Positions 45,123 through 53,319 of a DNA stretch of 64,000 bases are shown piece by piece (position 1 is the first letter of the stretch; each line of letters starts with the position of its first letter). Location: the NCBI RefSeq assembly GCF_036885195.1, contig NZ_CP133656.1, positions 868,001-932,000 on the forward strand, in the 5' to 3' direction. Source of the stretch: Pectobacterium cacticida (GTDB lineage Bacteria > Pseudomonadota > Gammaproteobacteria > Enterobacterales > Enterobacteriaceae). The translations under genes and the position numbers were made by a program. The notes beneath the pieces are model-generated. The model saw only the letters and a list, made by a program, of their open reading frames with translations, was not told where the DNA came from and ran no database searches.

Positions 45123-45145
45123 ATTGGTTCCACCTCACTCCCTTA

Positions 45146-45159
45146 ATGATAACTATCAT
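45146..45159 (+). promoter_or_regulatory. Candidate LysR-type operator between abgR and abgA
   Basis: ATGATA-AC-TATCAT is a perfect palindrome 24 bases from the abgR start and about 150 from abgA. Its position between divergent genes suits LysR-type regulation, though the spacing differs slightly from the usual T-N11-A motif. Confidence 0.5.
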
Positions 45160-45305
45160 TTATCACTAAAAACATCTTGTCATCTTATCCACGATGGTGA
45201 GGTTGTGTACATTTTTTTCATTCAAGCTATTTTCTCATCGCTGCCGACGGTGATGAAGAATGCCGCTCCTATAGCGCAGCACAACCCAGTAATAGAGGTA
45301 ACGTC

Positions 45306-46631
45306 ATGTCAGCAGAGACTCTTTATGCTCATTTAGCGCAGTGCGTGCAGCAATTTTCCCAGCAATGGCGTACCACACGCCGTGATTTACACAAATTTGC
45401 CGAATCAGGCTGGGTTGAATTCCGTACCGCGACGCTCGTGGCTGAACAACTGCATCAATTGGGTTATCACCTGACATTAGGACGTGACGCCATTCGGGCA
45501 GAATCGCGTATGGGGTTGCCGCCTGAGAGCGTGCTACTGGCACAAGAACAGCGAGCACGGGATCAAGGGGCGTTAGAACAATGGTTACCCTATTTTTCCG
45601 GCGGTTTTACCGGGCTGGTGGCGACGTTGGACACGGGACGCAAAGGCCCGGTCATCGGTTATCGTGTGGATATGGATGCCTTGGATCTCAATGAATGTCT
45701 CGCGGACGAGCACCGTCCTTTTCGCGACGGTTTCGCATCGTGCAATCCAGGGATGATGCACGCCTGTGGGCATGATGGTCATACGACTATCGGATTGGGA
45801 TTGGCGCAGGTGCTGATGGCAATGCGCGACCAACTGTGCGGCACGATCAAAATTGTTTTTCAACCCGCGGAAGAGGGGACGCGCGGAGGGAAATCGATGG
45901 CCGATGCCGGTGTCGTGGACGACGTAGATTACTTTACCGCGATCCATATTGGTACGGGTGTGCCGCGCGGGCACATCGTGTGCGGCAATGACACCTTTAT
46001 GGCGACCACTAAGCTGGATGTCACCTATCGTGGAGTGGCGGCCCACTCAGGCGGGCGCCCGGAAGAGGGGCGCAATGCGCTATTGGCTGCCGCGCAGGCC
46101 GCGCTGGGGCTACATGCCATCCCGCGTCATAGCGCGGGCAGTTCTCGCATTAATGTCGGTGTGCTACAGGCTGGCACAGGGCGCAACGTGGTGCCTTCAC
46201 TCGCCACGATGAAGGTGGAAACGCGTGGCGCGACTAATGCGGTTAACGAATTTGTTTATCAACAAGCCTTAAAGGTCATCGAAGGCGCGGCGGTGATGCA
46301 CGACGTCGAGGTGGATATTGCATTGATGGGCGCGGCGCAAAGCAGTAAACCGAGTCCTGAATGGGTGGCGTTTATTCACCGCCAGGCCGAACAGGTTCAG
46401 GGAATAACGCAGGTTATCGATAGTCAGACGGACGCCGCCGGCTCTGAAGATGCCACCTATCTGATGGAACGCGTTAAGGCCTGTGGGGGGTTAGCTTCTT
46501 ATGTGGTGTTTGGCACGGAGCTGAGTGCGGGGCACCACAACGAAAAATTTGATTTTGACGAAAGCGTAATGGATGTCGCGGTCACGACGCTGGCATTGCT
46601 AGCACTCAATATCAATGAGTTCGAGAGATAA
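45306..46631 (+). CDS. abgA: M20-family aminobenzoyl-glutamate hydrolase subunit AbgA-like
   Basis: A 441-residue M20D amidohydrolase close to E. coli AbgA (FAESGWVEFRTATLVAEQLH, GYRVDMDALDLNE, MMHACGHDGHT, FQPAEEGTRGGKS, AGSEDATYLMERV, GHHNEKFDFDE). Metal-binding Cys/His/Glu positions of the family are visible. In E. coli AbgA works with AbgB to release p-aminobenzoate from p-aminobenzoyl-glutamate. No abgB follows; only 257 bp without a gene separate it from abgT. Confidence 0.9.
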   Translation: MSAETLYAHLAQCVQQFSQQWRTTRRDLHKFAESGWVEFRTATLVAEQLHQLGYHLTLGRDAIRAESRMGLPPESVLLAQEQRARDQGALEQWLPYFSGGFTGLVATLDTGRKGPVIGYRVDMDALDLNECLADEHRPFRDGFASCNPGMMHACGHDGHTTIGLGLAQVLMAMRDQLCGTIKIVFQPAEEGTRGGKSMADAGVVDDVDYFTAIHIGTGVPRGHIVCGNDTFMATTKLDVTYRGVAAHSGGRPEEGRNALLAAAQAALGLHAIPRHSAGSSRINVGVLQAGTGRNVVPSLATMKVETRGATNAVNEFVYQQALKVIEGAAVMHDVEVDIALMGAAQSSKPSPEWVAFIHRQAEQVQGITQVIDSQTDAAGSEDATYLMERVKACGGLASYVVFGTELSAGHHNEKFDFDESVMDVAVTTLALLALNINEFER

Positions 46632-46888
46632 ATGCAAATAGCGTGGGTCACTTCACCCTGTTTGCCACGCGCGGTTCAATGCTGGCTACTCCGGTAAAGC
46701 CGGGGGCTGGCAGCATCATATTGCGGCATCGTGTGAAATCCAGGTCGATATTCACGCCAAGTTAATACGTAAAAAGATAAGACATTTAATTTGCTTTTCA
46801 GGCAAAGGTGGCGCTGCGTCGTTCCCGTCGCGCACCCTATAAAAACATTATCGATAACCTCTTATAAAATGAGTACAGGGGAAAAACC

Positions 46889-48418
46889 ATGAGTACGACA
46901 GCGGGAAGTGAGCAAATGCCACCTGGCGGATTATTCAAGTGGATTGAACGGGTGGGTAATAAGATTCCCAACCCCTTTCTACTTTTTATCTATTTGATCG
47001 CGGTACTGATGATGGCGAGCGCGCTATTCTCCTGGCTGGGATTAAGTGCAACCAACCCTGCTAACGGCGAGGTGGTACGCGTAAAAAATCTACTCAGCGT
47101 GGAAGCGCTTCAGTGGATGTTACCGAATGTGATCAAGAACTTCAGTGGGTTTGCCCCGCTGGGTGCTATTTTGGCTTTAGTACTCGGCGCGGGACTGGCG
47201 GAGCGAGTGGGGCTGCTACAGGCATTGATGTATAAGATGGCCTCGTATGTCAGTGCCCGCTATGCCAGCTATATGGTGCTGTTTATCGCCTTTTTTAGCC
47301 ATATTTCCTCCGATGCCGCTCTGGTCGTGATGCCGCCGTTGGGCGCATTGATATTCCTCGCCGTAGGGCGTCACCCGGTCGCGGGGCTGCTGGCGGCCAT
47401 TGCTGGCGTAGGATCGGGTTTTACCGCGAATATGTTGATCGTGACAACGGATGTCCTCTTATCCGGCCTGAGTACCGAAGCGGCGAAGGTGATCGATCCC
47501 GCTGTGCATGTCAGTGTGGTAGATAACTGGTTCTTTATGTCGGCCTCTGTGGTGTTACTGACGGTGGTTGGGGCGCTGTTAACCGATAAGTTTATCGAGC
47601 CCCGTTTGCCGCCTTATAAGGGGGAATATAATGCTGCGCTCTCGGTGCTTACACCGGAGCAGAATCGTGGCCTGCGCGCCAGCGGTATTGCTGCGTTAGT
47701 GTTTCTCGCACTGGTGGCGCTATTGGTCGTGCCGGAATGGGGGCCGCTGCGCGATCCGGTGTTGCATACCGTCATGCCGTCGCCTTTTATTCGCGGGATC
47801 GTGCCCTTAATCATCTTGTTCTTCTTTGCGGTATCCATTCCCTACGGGATCGTAACTAAACAGATAAAAACGCAAAACGATCTGCCGCAACTCATGATCG
47901 ATCCGATGAAGGGAATGGCAGGTTTTATCGTGATGGTTTTTCCGCTTTCCCAGTTTGTGGCATTCTTCAACTGGAGCAATATGGGTAAATTTATTGCTAT
48001 TGGTTTGACGGATCTACTGGAAGCAATCGGTATGACGGGGATGCCCGCATTTATCGGGTTGATTTTCCTGTCCGCGTTTCTCTGCATGTTTATCGCCAGC
48101 GGCTCGGCAATTTGGTCGATATTAGCGCCGATTTTTGTTCCGATGTTTATGCTATTGGGATTTCATCCCGCCTTTGCGCAGATCGTCTTCCGCGTGGCGG
48201 ATTCTTCCGTGATCCCCCTCGCGCCGGTATCGCCGTTTTTACCGCTGTTCTTGTCATTTTTACAGCGTTATAACAAAGAGGCTAAACTCGGGACTTATTA
48301 TTCACTGGTGATCCCTTATCCCATCGTGTTCTTTACCGCTTGGTTACTGCTGCTTATCGTGTGGTATTTATTAGGCCTGCCGATTGGCCCAGGCGTTTAT
48401 CCACATCTTCCATCATAG
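46889..48418 (+). CDS. abgT: AbgT-family p-aminobenzoyl-glutamate transporter
   Basis: A 509-residue inner-membrane protein with around 11-13 hydrophobic segments and AbgT motifs (VERVGNKIPNPFLLF-like N-terminus IERVGNKIPNPFLL, SHISSDAALVVMPPLGALIF, ANMLIVTTDVLLSGLS, ADSSVIPLAPVSPFLPLFL). Members import p-aminobenzoyl-glutamate or export sulfonamides. With abgA and abgR it forms a likely folate-catabolite salvage unit. A terminator-like hairpin follows at 48431-48460. Confidence 0.93.
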   Translation: MSTTAGSEQMPPGGLFKWIERVGNKIPNPFLLFIYLIAVLMMASALFSWLGLSATNPANGEVVRVKNLLSVEALQWMLPNVIKNFSGFAPLGAILALVLGAGLAERVGLLQALMYKMASYVSARYASYMVLFIAFFSHISSDAALVVMPPLGALIFLAVGRHPVAGLLAAIAGVGSGFTANMLIVTTDVLLSGLSTEAAKVIDPAVHVSVVDNWFFMSASVVLLTVVGALLTDKFIEPRLPPYKGEYNAALSVLTPEQNRGLRASGIAALVFLALVALLVVPEWGPLRDPVLHTVMPSPFIRGIVPLIILFFFAVSIPYGIVTKQIKTQNDLPQLMIDPMKGMAGFIVMVFPLSQFVAFFNWSNMGKFIAIGLTDLLEAIGMTGMPAFIGLIFLSAFLCMFIASGSAIWSILAPIFVPMFMLLGFHPAFAQIVFRVADSSVIPLAPVSPFLPLFLSFLQRYNKEAKLGTYYSLVIPYPIVFFTAWLLLLIVWYLLGLPIGPGVYPHLPS

Positions 48419-48430
48419 CGCCAGCATCGT

Positions 48431-48460
48431 CCGTCAGCGCGCTAACCGGTGTGCTGACGG
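48431..48460 (+). terminator. Hairpin after abgT
   Basis: CCGTCAGC at 48431-48438 pairs perfectly with GCTGACGG at 48453-48460; CGGTTT follows. A probable weak terminator. Confidence 0.5.
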
Positions 48461-48480
48461 CGGTTTATCAGGTGCGCCGT

Positions 48481-48505
48481 AAAACCCCGTCCTTTGGGGC
48501 GGGGA
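48481..48505 (-). terminator. Terminator of the Sia-like operon
   Basis: On the minus strand CCCCG, a loop of about 10 bases and CGGGG run into TTTT, just past the diguanylate cyclase stop codon. Confidence 0.65.
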
Positions 48506-48510
48506 GGATG

Positions 48511-49227
48511 TCAATGAAACTCCACCCTGTTCCTTCCTTTTTCTTTAGCCTGATAGAGTGCGGCGTCTGCGGCTCCGTAAAGCGCATCGAAACAGGTGTT
48601 TTGTGGCGCCCAACTGACGCCGAAGCTAGCGGTAACGCGTCGTTGTGGTAATACGCTGAGCGGTATCTTATTAAGATCCTGATGGAGGCGGTTGGCAAGC
48701 GCGACGGCCTGTATGAGCGTATGCTCTTCCAGCAGAATGGTGAACTCTTCGCCGCCGACGCGGCCAATGCTGCTTGTGGTATTCATGATACGCTGCACGC
48801 GTGATACCAGATCGCAGATGACAGCGTCGCCAGTAGGATGACCGTAGGTATCGTTCACCTGCTTAAAATGATCGATATCCAGCACGATAATCGCTGCCGA
48901 ATTGCGTCCCAGGGCGAGGTTTATGCGTTCAATAATCGCGCCACGGTTATACACACCAGTCAGAGGATCGTGATTAGCCTTGTACTCCAGCTCGACCGCC
49001 AATTGATTGAGTTGAGCGTTGAGGCGGTTCAGCTCTTTTTCCGCGCGATCGCTGCGTGAAATCAAGCGGTACGATTCTCGCACTAAGCGTTGATAATGGT
49101 CGGTTAGTGCCAGCAACGTGTCGCGATAGACTTCTGCCGGCCTTTCTTGTTGATTAGCGATGTTACGCGCAGCAAGCAGAATATCGTATTCCGGTGTAAA
49201 CAGATCAATTGAGCTCATGGTCATCAC
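48511..49227 (-). CDS. siaD: SiaD-like diguanylate cyclase
   Basis: A 238-residue GGDEF protein that should make c-di-GMP. An N-terminal helical stalk (about 25-80, predicted coiled coil RAEKELNRLNAQLNQLAVEL) replaces any sensor domain; the catalytic domain has NHDPLTGVYNRGAI, VLDIDHFKQVNDTYGH and GGEEF at 158-162. The position of the RxxD inhibitory site reads NTTS, so product inhibition is likely absent. It overlaps the siaC-like gene by 23 bases. In Pseudomonas, SiaD is switched on by dephosphorylated SiaC binding to its stalk; the same is inferred. Confidence 0.88.
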   Translation of the reverse strand: MMTMSSIDLFTPEYDILLAARNIANQQERPAEVYRDTLLALTDHYQRLVRESYRLISRSDRAEKELNRLNAQLNQLAVELEYKANHDPLTGVYNRGAIIERINLALGRNSAAIIVLDIDHFKQVNDTYGHPTGDAVICDLVSRVQRIMNTTSSIGRVGGEEFTILLEEHTLIQAVALANRLHQDLNKIPLSVLPQRRVTASFGVSWAPQNTCFDALYGAADAALYQAKEKGRNRVEFH

Positions 49228-49657
49228 TTATAATCATGCTGTGAAAGGTCAGCGCCGGGAAATCGATGTGAAGCTCTTCACCAAATTCTTCCGCAATGTC
49301 GTCGTCTTTGTCGTAATACCAATATAAGGCAATTGGTAGTGACAATTCAGCCGCCTGGTTAAGCAGGTTAAATAAACTAAATAGCATCTTGGTGCTGGAA
49401 CTATTGAAGTAAATCAAGGAAACATGAATTTCGACGTTTGGCAACGTCTCTTCCGGCATCATCGATTCAGCATAGCTCGACAACGCCTGTAAATAGGCCT
49501 CAATTTCGGTAAGCAATGGACGGTAAAACGCGGCTGCATTCTCGGGATAAGATTCGCCCGAAAGATAAAGACGGTGTGAGTCAAACTGAAAATCAACGGT
49601 CGGGGTACAGGATGTCCCCGCAATATGGAGGTTATTTGGGGTTATTATGGTGTTCAT
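49205..49657 (-). CDS. siaC: SiaC-like regulatory phosphoprotein (DUF1987)
   Basis: A 150-residue protein with the SiaC/DUF1987 signature: GESYPENAAAFYRPLLTEIE, then VEIHVSLIYFNSSSTKMLF, and WYYDKDDDIAEEFGEEL. In P. aeruginosa SiaC a threonine in the equivalent YxNTSS loop is phosphorylated; here S86 (with S87, S88, T89) occupies that loop. It stands between kinase and cyclase genes with a 1-base gap and a 23-base overlap, the same order as siaABCD. Confidence 0.85.
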   Translation of the reverse strand: MNTIITPNNLHIAGTSCTPTVDFQFDSHRLYLSGESYPENAAAFYRPLLTEIEAYLQALSSYAESMMPEETLPNVEIHVSLIYFNSSSTKMLFSLFNLLNQAAELSLPIALYWYYDKDDDIAEEFGEELHIDFPALTFHSMIISDDHELN

Positions 49658-49658
49658 A

Positions 49659-50213
49659 TCAAAGGATTGCCTTCAGGTAGAACGTAGATAGTCCCGTCGC
49701 GGCATCGGTTCGGAACGCAAACTGGAGAGGCTCACTGGCATCGCGCGCTACGGTTAACAGCCCCATATCCGCGCCCTTGCTTGATGACGGGCTTTCCTCG
49801 CGCAGGGAGACTTTGTAAGCGAACCGAATTTCATCTAACGTCATCACACGTAGTGGCTCAAGACGTCCTCGTAGCGTTTCAACATCATCGGGGTGTACTG
49901 GATTTGCGCATGACAAGAAGTATTTGCCATTTTCGTAACCCAGACATACGGAGCCATGGCGTACCTCGGTGGGATTGTCGAGCGCGGTTAACGGTATAGC
50001 GGAATAGCGTGTAATGTTCTGCACCATTTCGACGAAGGTGGAAAACAATCGGCGGCGGAGATTCGCTGGAAGCTGCTTTTTTTCTAACTGTAGCCGCATG
50101 GTTTCGGCCAGTGAACTAATAATATTCTGTGAAAAATAGCCGACGTAATATAACGCGATGTCGGGTTGGTGCGAGGGTGGAAAGTACTCGGTATAGTTGA
50201 TCGTTGGCATCAT
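49659..50213 (-). CDS. siaB: SiaB-like protein kinase (GHKL-type, DUF6272)
   Basis: A 184-residue protein. A Bergerat-like ATP fold is suggested by the N-box FVEMVQNITRYS (N66) and the glycine-rich segment SKGADMGLLTVARDASEPL at about 145-163. In the known pathway SiaB phosphorylates SiaC and thereby blocks cyclase activation. It lies 13 bases after the phosphatase gene and 1 base before the siaC-like gene. Confidence 0.83.
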   Translation of the reverse strand: MMPTINYTEYFPPSHQPDIALYYVGYFSQNIISSLAETMRLQLEKKQLPANLRRRLFSTFVEMVQNITRYSAIPLTALDNPTEVRHGSVCLGYENGKYFLSCANPVHPDDVETLRGRLEPLRVMTLDEIRFAYKVSLREESPSSSKGADMGLLTVARDASEPLQFAFRTDAATGLSTFYLKAIL

Positions 50214-50226
50214 TCTCTCTACCTGG

Positions 50227-51471
50227 TTAAATAACAGTCGAACAATGTCGGAAGCCCCAAAATGTCAAATCATCTCGCCGGGTCTGATCGCCCTGATAGA
50301 TTTTATGTACCGAGAGGAGCTGATTGGCGAGCTCACTCATCGGCTGATTTTGATAGTGGCGGAGATGTTCCTCTAACCGGCGTTTACCAAACATAATCCT
50401 ACGTTCTCCGCCGATTTGATCTGTCAATCCATCCGTGGTGGTGAAAAATATATCGTTGTCCTGTATGGGCAGTTCATAACTTGACCACTGGTAATCATAA
50501 GGCGTTTCGGTATAGCCGATCCCCATACGATCGCACTGGAGAGGCATGAGTTGCCCGGTGTTGCGTTGCAGCATGAATGCTGGCATCCTCGCTCCGGAAA
50601 ACGTCAGCGTGTTGCGCGTCATGTCATAAAACACCATCATGGCATCGCAGCCGTCGTTAGAGATCGAGAGCTGATCGGCTTCACTGCGCTGCCCGAGAGT
50701 GTCTTTAATGTGGCGGTTGATCGCTTGTAATAACTGTGCTGGCAGCATCGGCCCACACTGAGTGAGCGACTGTTCCAGTGCCGAAGAAAAAATCAAGGTC
50801 ATGAAGGCGCCGGGCACGCCATGTCCTGTACAGTCGGCGACGACAGCGAGCCAGCCATGTGGATAGGTTTTGAATGCATAATAATCGCCGCCGACACAGT
50901 CTCGAGGCTCCCAGGCTAAACACCAGTCGGTAAGTGTTTGCGACATAGTCTGCGTTGACGCCGTCAGCATCGCGGCCTGAATGACGCTAGCGTATTCGAT
51001 GCTCTGCATAATCTGTTGATGTTGGCGCAGATGCATATCAGAGACGGCTTTGATGAGATCAATGCCTAATCCTATACCAATATAACGCCCATTTTCGGTG
51101 ATCATGAAACCGTCCGTCAGGGATTTATCACCGGTAATGACGGTTTGATTCGCCACATCATGTAATGGCGCTAGCGCATCGACAATCAGCGGATTTTTAT
51201 CCATAAATGCGATGCAGCTCTTTTTGTCATACAGTTCACGATAAAAAGGACGTGACATCTGCGAAAGAAAAATGTGGCGGTTGATTAAGCCGAAAGGACG
51301 CCCTTCTTCCACAACTGGTAGGCTGACCCACTCTTTATTTTGATTAAACAACTGCAAAACGGTGGCATTGTCGGCATCAGGAGAAACATTGGGCAGAGGT
51401 ATGCACAGATCTCGCGCTATCGGCGTACCCCGGATGTGTGATCTGGTATGGGTGATGGGTGAAGAAACCAT
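50227..51471 (-). CDS. PP2C (SpoIIE-type) phosphatase with N-terminal CBS-like module
   Basis: A 414-residue protein. Residues 170-410 are a PPM/SpoIIE phosphatase with metal aspartates in DCVGGDYYAF (D196), VADCTGHGVPGAFM (D213) and FTTTDGLTDQIGG. Residues about 30-145 look like a pair of CBS-type repeats (WVSLPVVEEGRPFGLINRHI and then SLTDGFMITENGRYIGIGLG), joined by a helix with YASVIQAAML. In P. aeruginosa the equivalent SiaA has membrane segments and HAMP; none is visible here, so this version should be cytosolic. It heads the operon and should dephosphorylate the SiaC-like protein. Confidence 0.85.
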   Translation of the reverse strand: MVSSPITHTRSHIRGTPIARDLCIPLPNVSPDADNATVLQLFNQNKEWVSLPVVEEGRPFGLINRHIFLSQMSRPFYRELYDKKSCIAFMDKNPLIVDALAPLHDVANQTVITGDKSLTDGFMITENGRYIGIGLGIDLIKAVSDMHLRQHQQIMQSIEYASVIQAAMLTASTQTMSQTLTDWCLAWEPRDCVGGDYYAFKTYPHGWLAVVADCTGHGVPGAFMTLIFSSALEQSLTQCGPMLPAQLLQAINRHIKDTLGQRSEADQLSISNDGCDAMMVFYDMTRNTLTFSGARMPAFMLQRNTGQLMPLQCDRMGIGYTETPYDYQWSSYELPIQDNDIFFTTTDGLTDQIGGERRIMFGKRRLEEHLRHYQNQPMSELANQLLSVHKIYQGDQTRRDDLTFWGFRHCSTVI

Positions 51472-51599
51472 GGTTAATATATGGGCAAATTTATTTTTAA
51501 GTAAAAATATCTAACCTTGATGAACAAATGATGACAACTGCCGTCACGCTTTAAGGTGCGGGGATTACGATCTTCTTACTGTCTGCGCCAGCAATAATT

Positions 51600-51633
51600 C
51601 GGCAGACCGCACTTAGAAAAATGCGGTCTGCCG
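51600..51633 (-). terminator. Terminator-like hairpin after the pectate lyase gene
   Basis: CGGCAGACCGCA and TGCGGTCTGCCG form a perfect 12-bp stem with a 10-base loop, about 60 bases past the pectate lyase stop and before the Sia-like operon. No strong U tail is seen on the minus strand. Confidence 0.7.
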
Positions 51634-51693
51634 TCGTTGATGCGCCAGAACCCCAGAGGGGAACGCGTTTAGCGGTAGATGGTGATAAGCGAA

Positions 51694-52749
51694 TTACAGC
51701 CGTTTAATGTTTGAACGGCTGACCTTACAGTTTTTGGTGTCCCATTTTTCGCCATGTTTAGGGGATTCGCCCTGACCTTTTTGTACGCCAGTGAACTCTT
51801 CGCACACCTTAGGTTTACCCGGTTTATAGTCCTTAATGCGCAGGCTGCGAATTTCAGCAACATCGCCAAAGTTACGGTTCACGCCAGCGATGCTGTCGAT
51901 GGTGCCGTCTACGGTAGCGCTGATGATGGTGAGGTTACGCGGGCCGCCATTATTGGTGCAATTACCACAGGATCGCCACAGCTTGCCGTGTTGACCCGTC
52001 AGCGTGAAGTTGCCTTGTACGATGGTGAGGCTGTTTTTCGAATTATGTTGCAGTACTTTATCCGGCTTGCCGCCAGGGCCGTTAGTCGTGTTGTGGGCAA
52101 TGCCGCCGACGATGGTCATGGTTTTACCGTTGTTGGTCGCCGCGTCTTCACAGATATCTTCCCAGACAACATTCTCAATACGGCAATTGCCTGATTTACA
52201 GTGGATTCCGTCGGAACCGCCCTTTGCTGAGATACGCAGGTTCTTAATATTGGCATTTTCCAGTGTGATAACCGGAGGTTGCTTATCGCTGTCGCCTTTA
52301 CAACTCAGGCCCAGCGTTTTGCCGCCGCAATCAACCGTTTTATTTTTAATGACCGCGCCAGCCTTACATTCAGAGCTGGCAGCTTTAAGTGAAGCGGCAC
52401 GTAACGATACCGGTTCCAGCTCCGGATTGGTCGGCGCAGCGTTAGACTTCAAGACGCGGTTATTAGTGCTAACGGTATCGACCCAATACCAATAGTCCGA
52501 CTTCGGATTAGCGGTTACATCCATAAATGTTCTGTCGGTGGCATTGAGTTCGGCAATCTTCTGGCTAGTAGCCGGGTTGTTATTGTTGCTGCGATACACA
52601 TCCTGGCGCACCACATTGCCAGCATCGGTAGACCAGCTTAAATAGGTGGCATTATCTTTTTTCAGTAGCATCAGCATGGTGTCGTCAGCCTGCACCTGAA
52701 AAGAAAAAGCAGCAGTACATAAAAATATCGGCGTTAAATACTTAAACAT
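51694..52749 (-). CDS. pel3: Secreted pectate lyase, family PL3 (Pel3/PelI type)
   Basis: Cleaves polygalacturonate of plant cell walls by beta-elimination. The 351-residue precursor has a signal peptide (MFKYLTPIFLCTAAFSFQVQ-A), an N-terminal fibronectin-III-like region (about 25-100), and a PL3 right-handed beta-helix domain with GSDGIHCKSGNCRIENVVWE and a large number of cysteines (DICEDAAT, SCGNCTNNGG). Its divergent pairing with a polygalacturonase matches the pel-3/peh-1 arrangement described in Pectobacterium carotovorum. Secretion through the type II system is expected. Confidence 0.92.
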   Translation of the reverse strand: MFKYLTPIFLCTAAFSFQVQADDTMLMLLKKDNATYLSWSTDAGNVVRQDVYRSNNNNPATSQKIAELNATDRTFMDVTANPKSDYWYWVDTVSTNNRVLKSNAAPTNPELEPVSLRAASLKAASSECKAGAVIKNKTVDCGGKTLGLSCKGDSDKQPPVITLENANIKNLRISAKGGSDGIHCKSGNCRIENVVWEDICEDAATNNGKTMTIVGGIAHNTTNGPGGKPDKVLQHNSKNSLTIVQGNFTLTGQHGKLWRSCGNCTNNGGPRNLTIISATVDGTIDSIAGVNRNFGDVAEIRSLRIKDYKPGKPKVCEEFTGVQKGQGESPKHGEKWDTKNCKVSRSNIKRL

Positions 52750-53319
52750 AGGTTTTCCTTGTAAGTTAAACAGATATTTTTCTCTTTATTCTTTTGACCA
52801 AAATAAAGAGTGTGTTCTGGCGCATCAAAGGAAGTATATCGTGAGAATAAAAGAATGAATCATAAATTGGCGGAATTATTGAGATCGATCAGGTTATTAA
52901 AATAAAAATATTGACTGTGTCCATTAATGTTATGTTTTCTTATTGTATTATTATTTAATTATTAATCGTGAATTGATATGACTGCATATATTATCATGAT
53001 TAATAATGAATATTAATGGCATAAGAATTGTATCATTTATATTTTTATTTCATGCGCGATGATGTTCTGTTGTTACGTTATGTTGATGCGCCATTTACTT
53101 TTTTGATGGTATTTTAATCGCGCATAAAATGTAGTGTCTTTTTCTAAAAAGACATGTTTATGTAAATGGAATTTTTATTAATCTACATATGCATGTGCGA
53201 CAATTTTTCGTTTCTATAAAGGCGCTTCATCTTTCTTATTCTTCTGCGAAGTAGGAGATGGAGGCGTTGTTCCTTTACGTCACGGTAAAATTGCGGATGT
53301 CTATAAGGTAAGGTTTGAC
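52750..53319 (+). promoter_or_regulatory. Divergent control region between pel3 and pehA
   Basis: 570 bp of very AT-rich DNA between two divergent pectinase genes, with no gene visible. Such regions in soft-rot bacteria hold KdgR, CRP and PehR sites. The nearest KdgR-like sequence I see is AAAAAGACATGTTTATGT around 53141-53160, which is imperfect and lacks the central spacer base, so I do not call it. The length and AT content suggest binding of H-NS-like proteins. Confidence 0.5.

Noticed and set aside
46632..46888. Possible abgB remnant between abgA and abgT
   Set aside because: No frame in the 257 bp resembles AbgB; only ordinary intergenic sequence is seen.
53135..53165. KdgR-box-like sequence before pehA
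   Set aside because: AAAAAGACATGTTTATGT matches only part of the consensus and lacks the central base, so it is not reported as a site.
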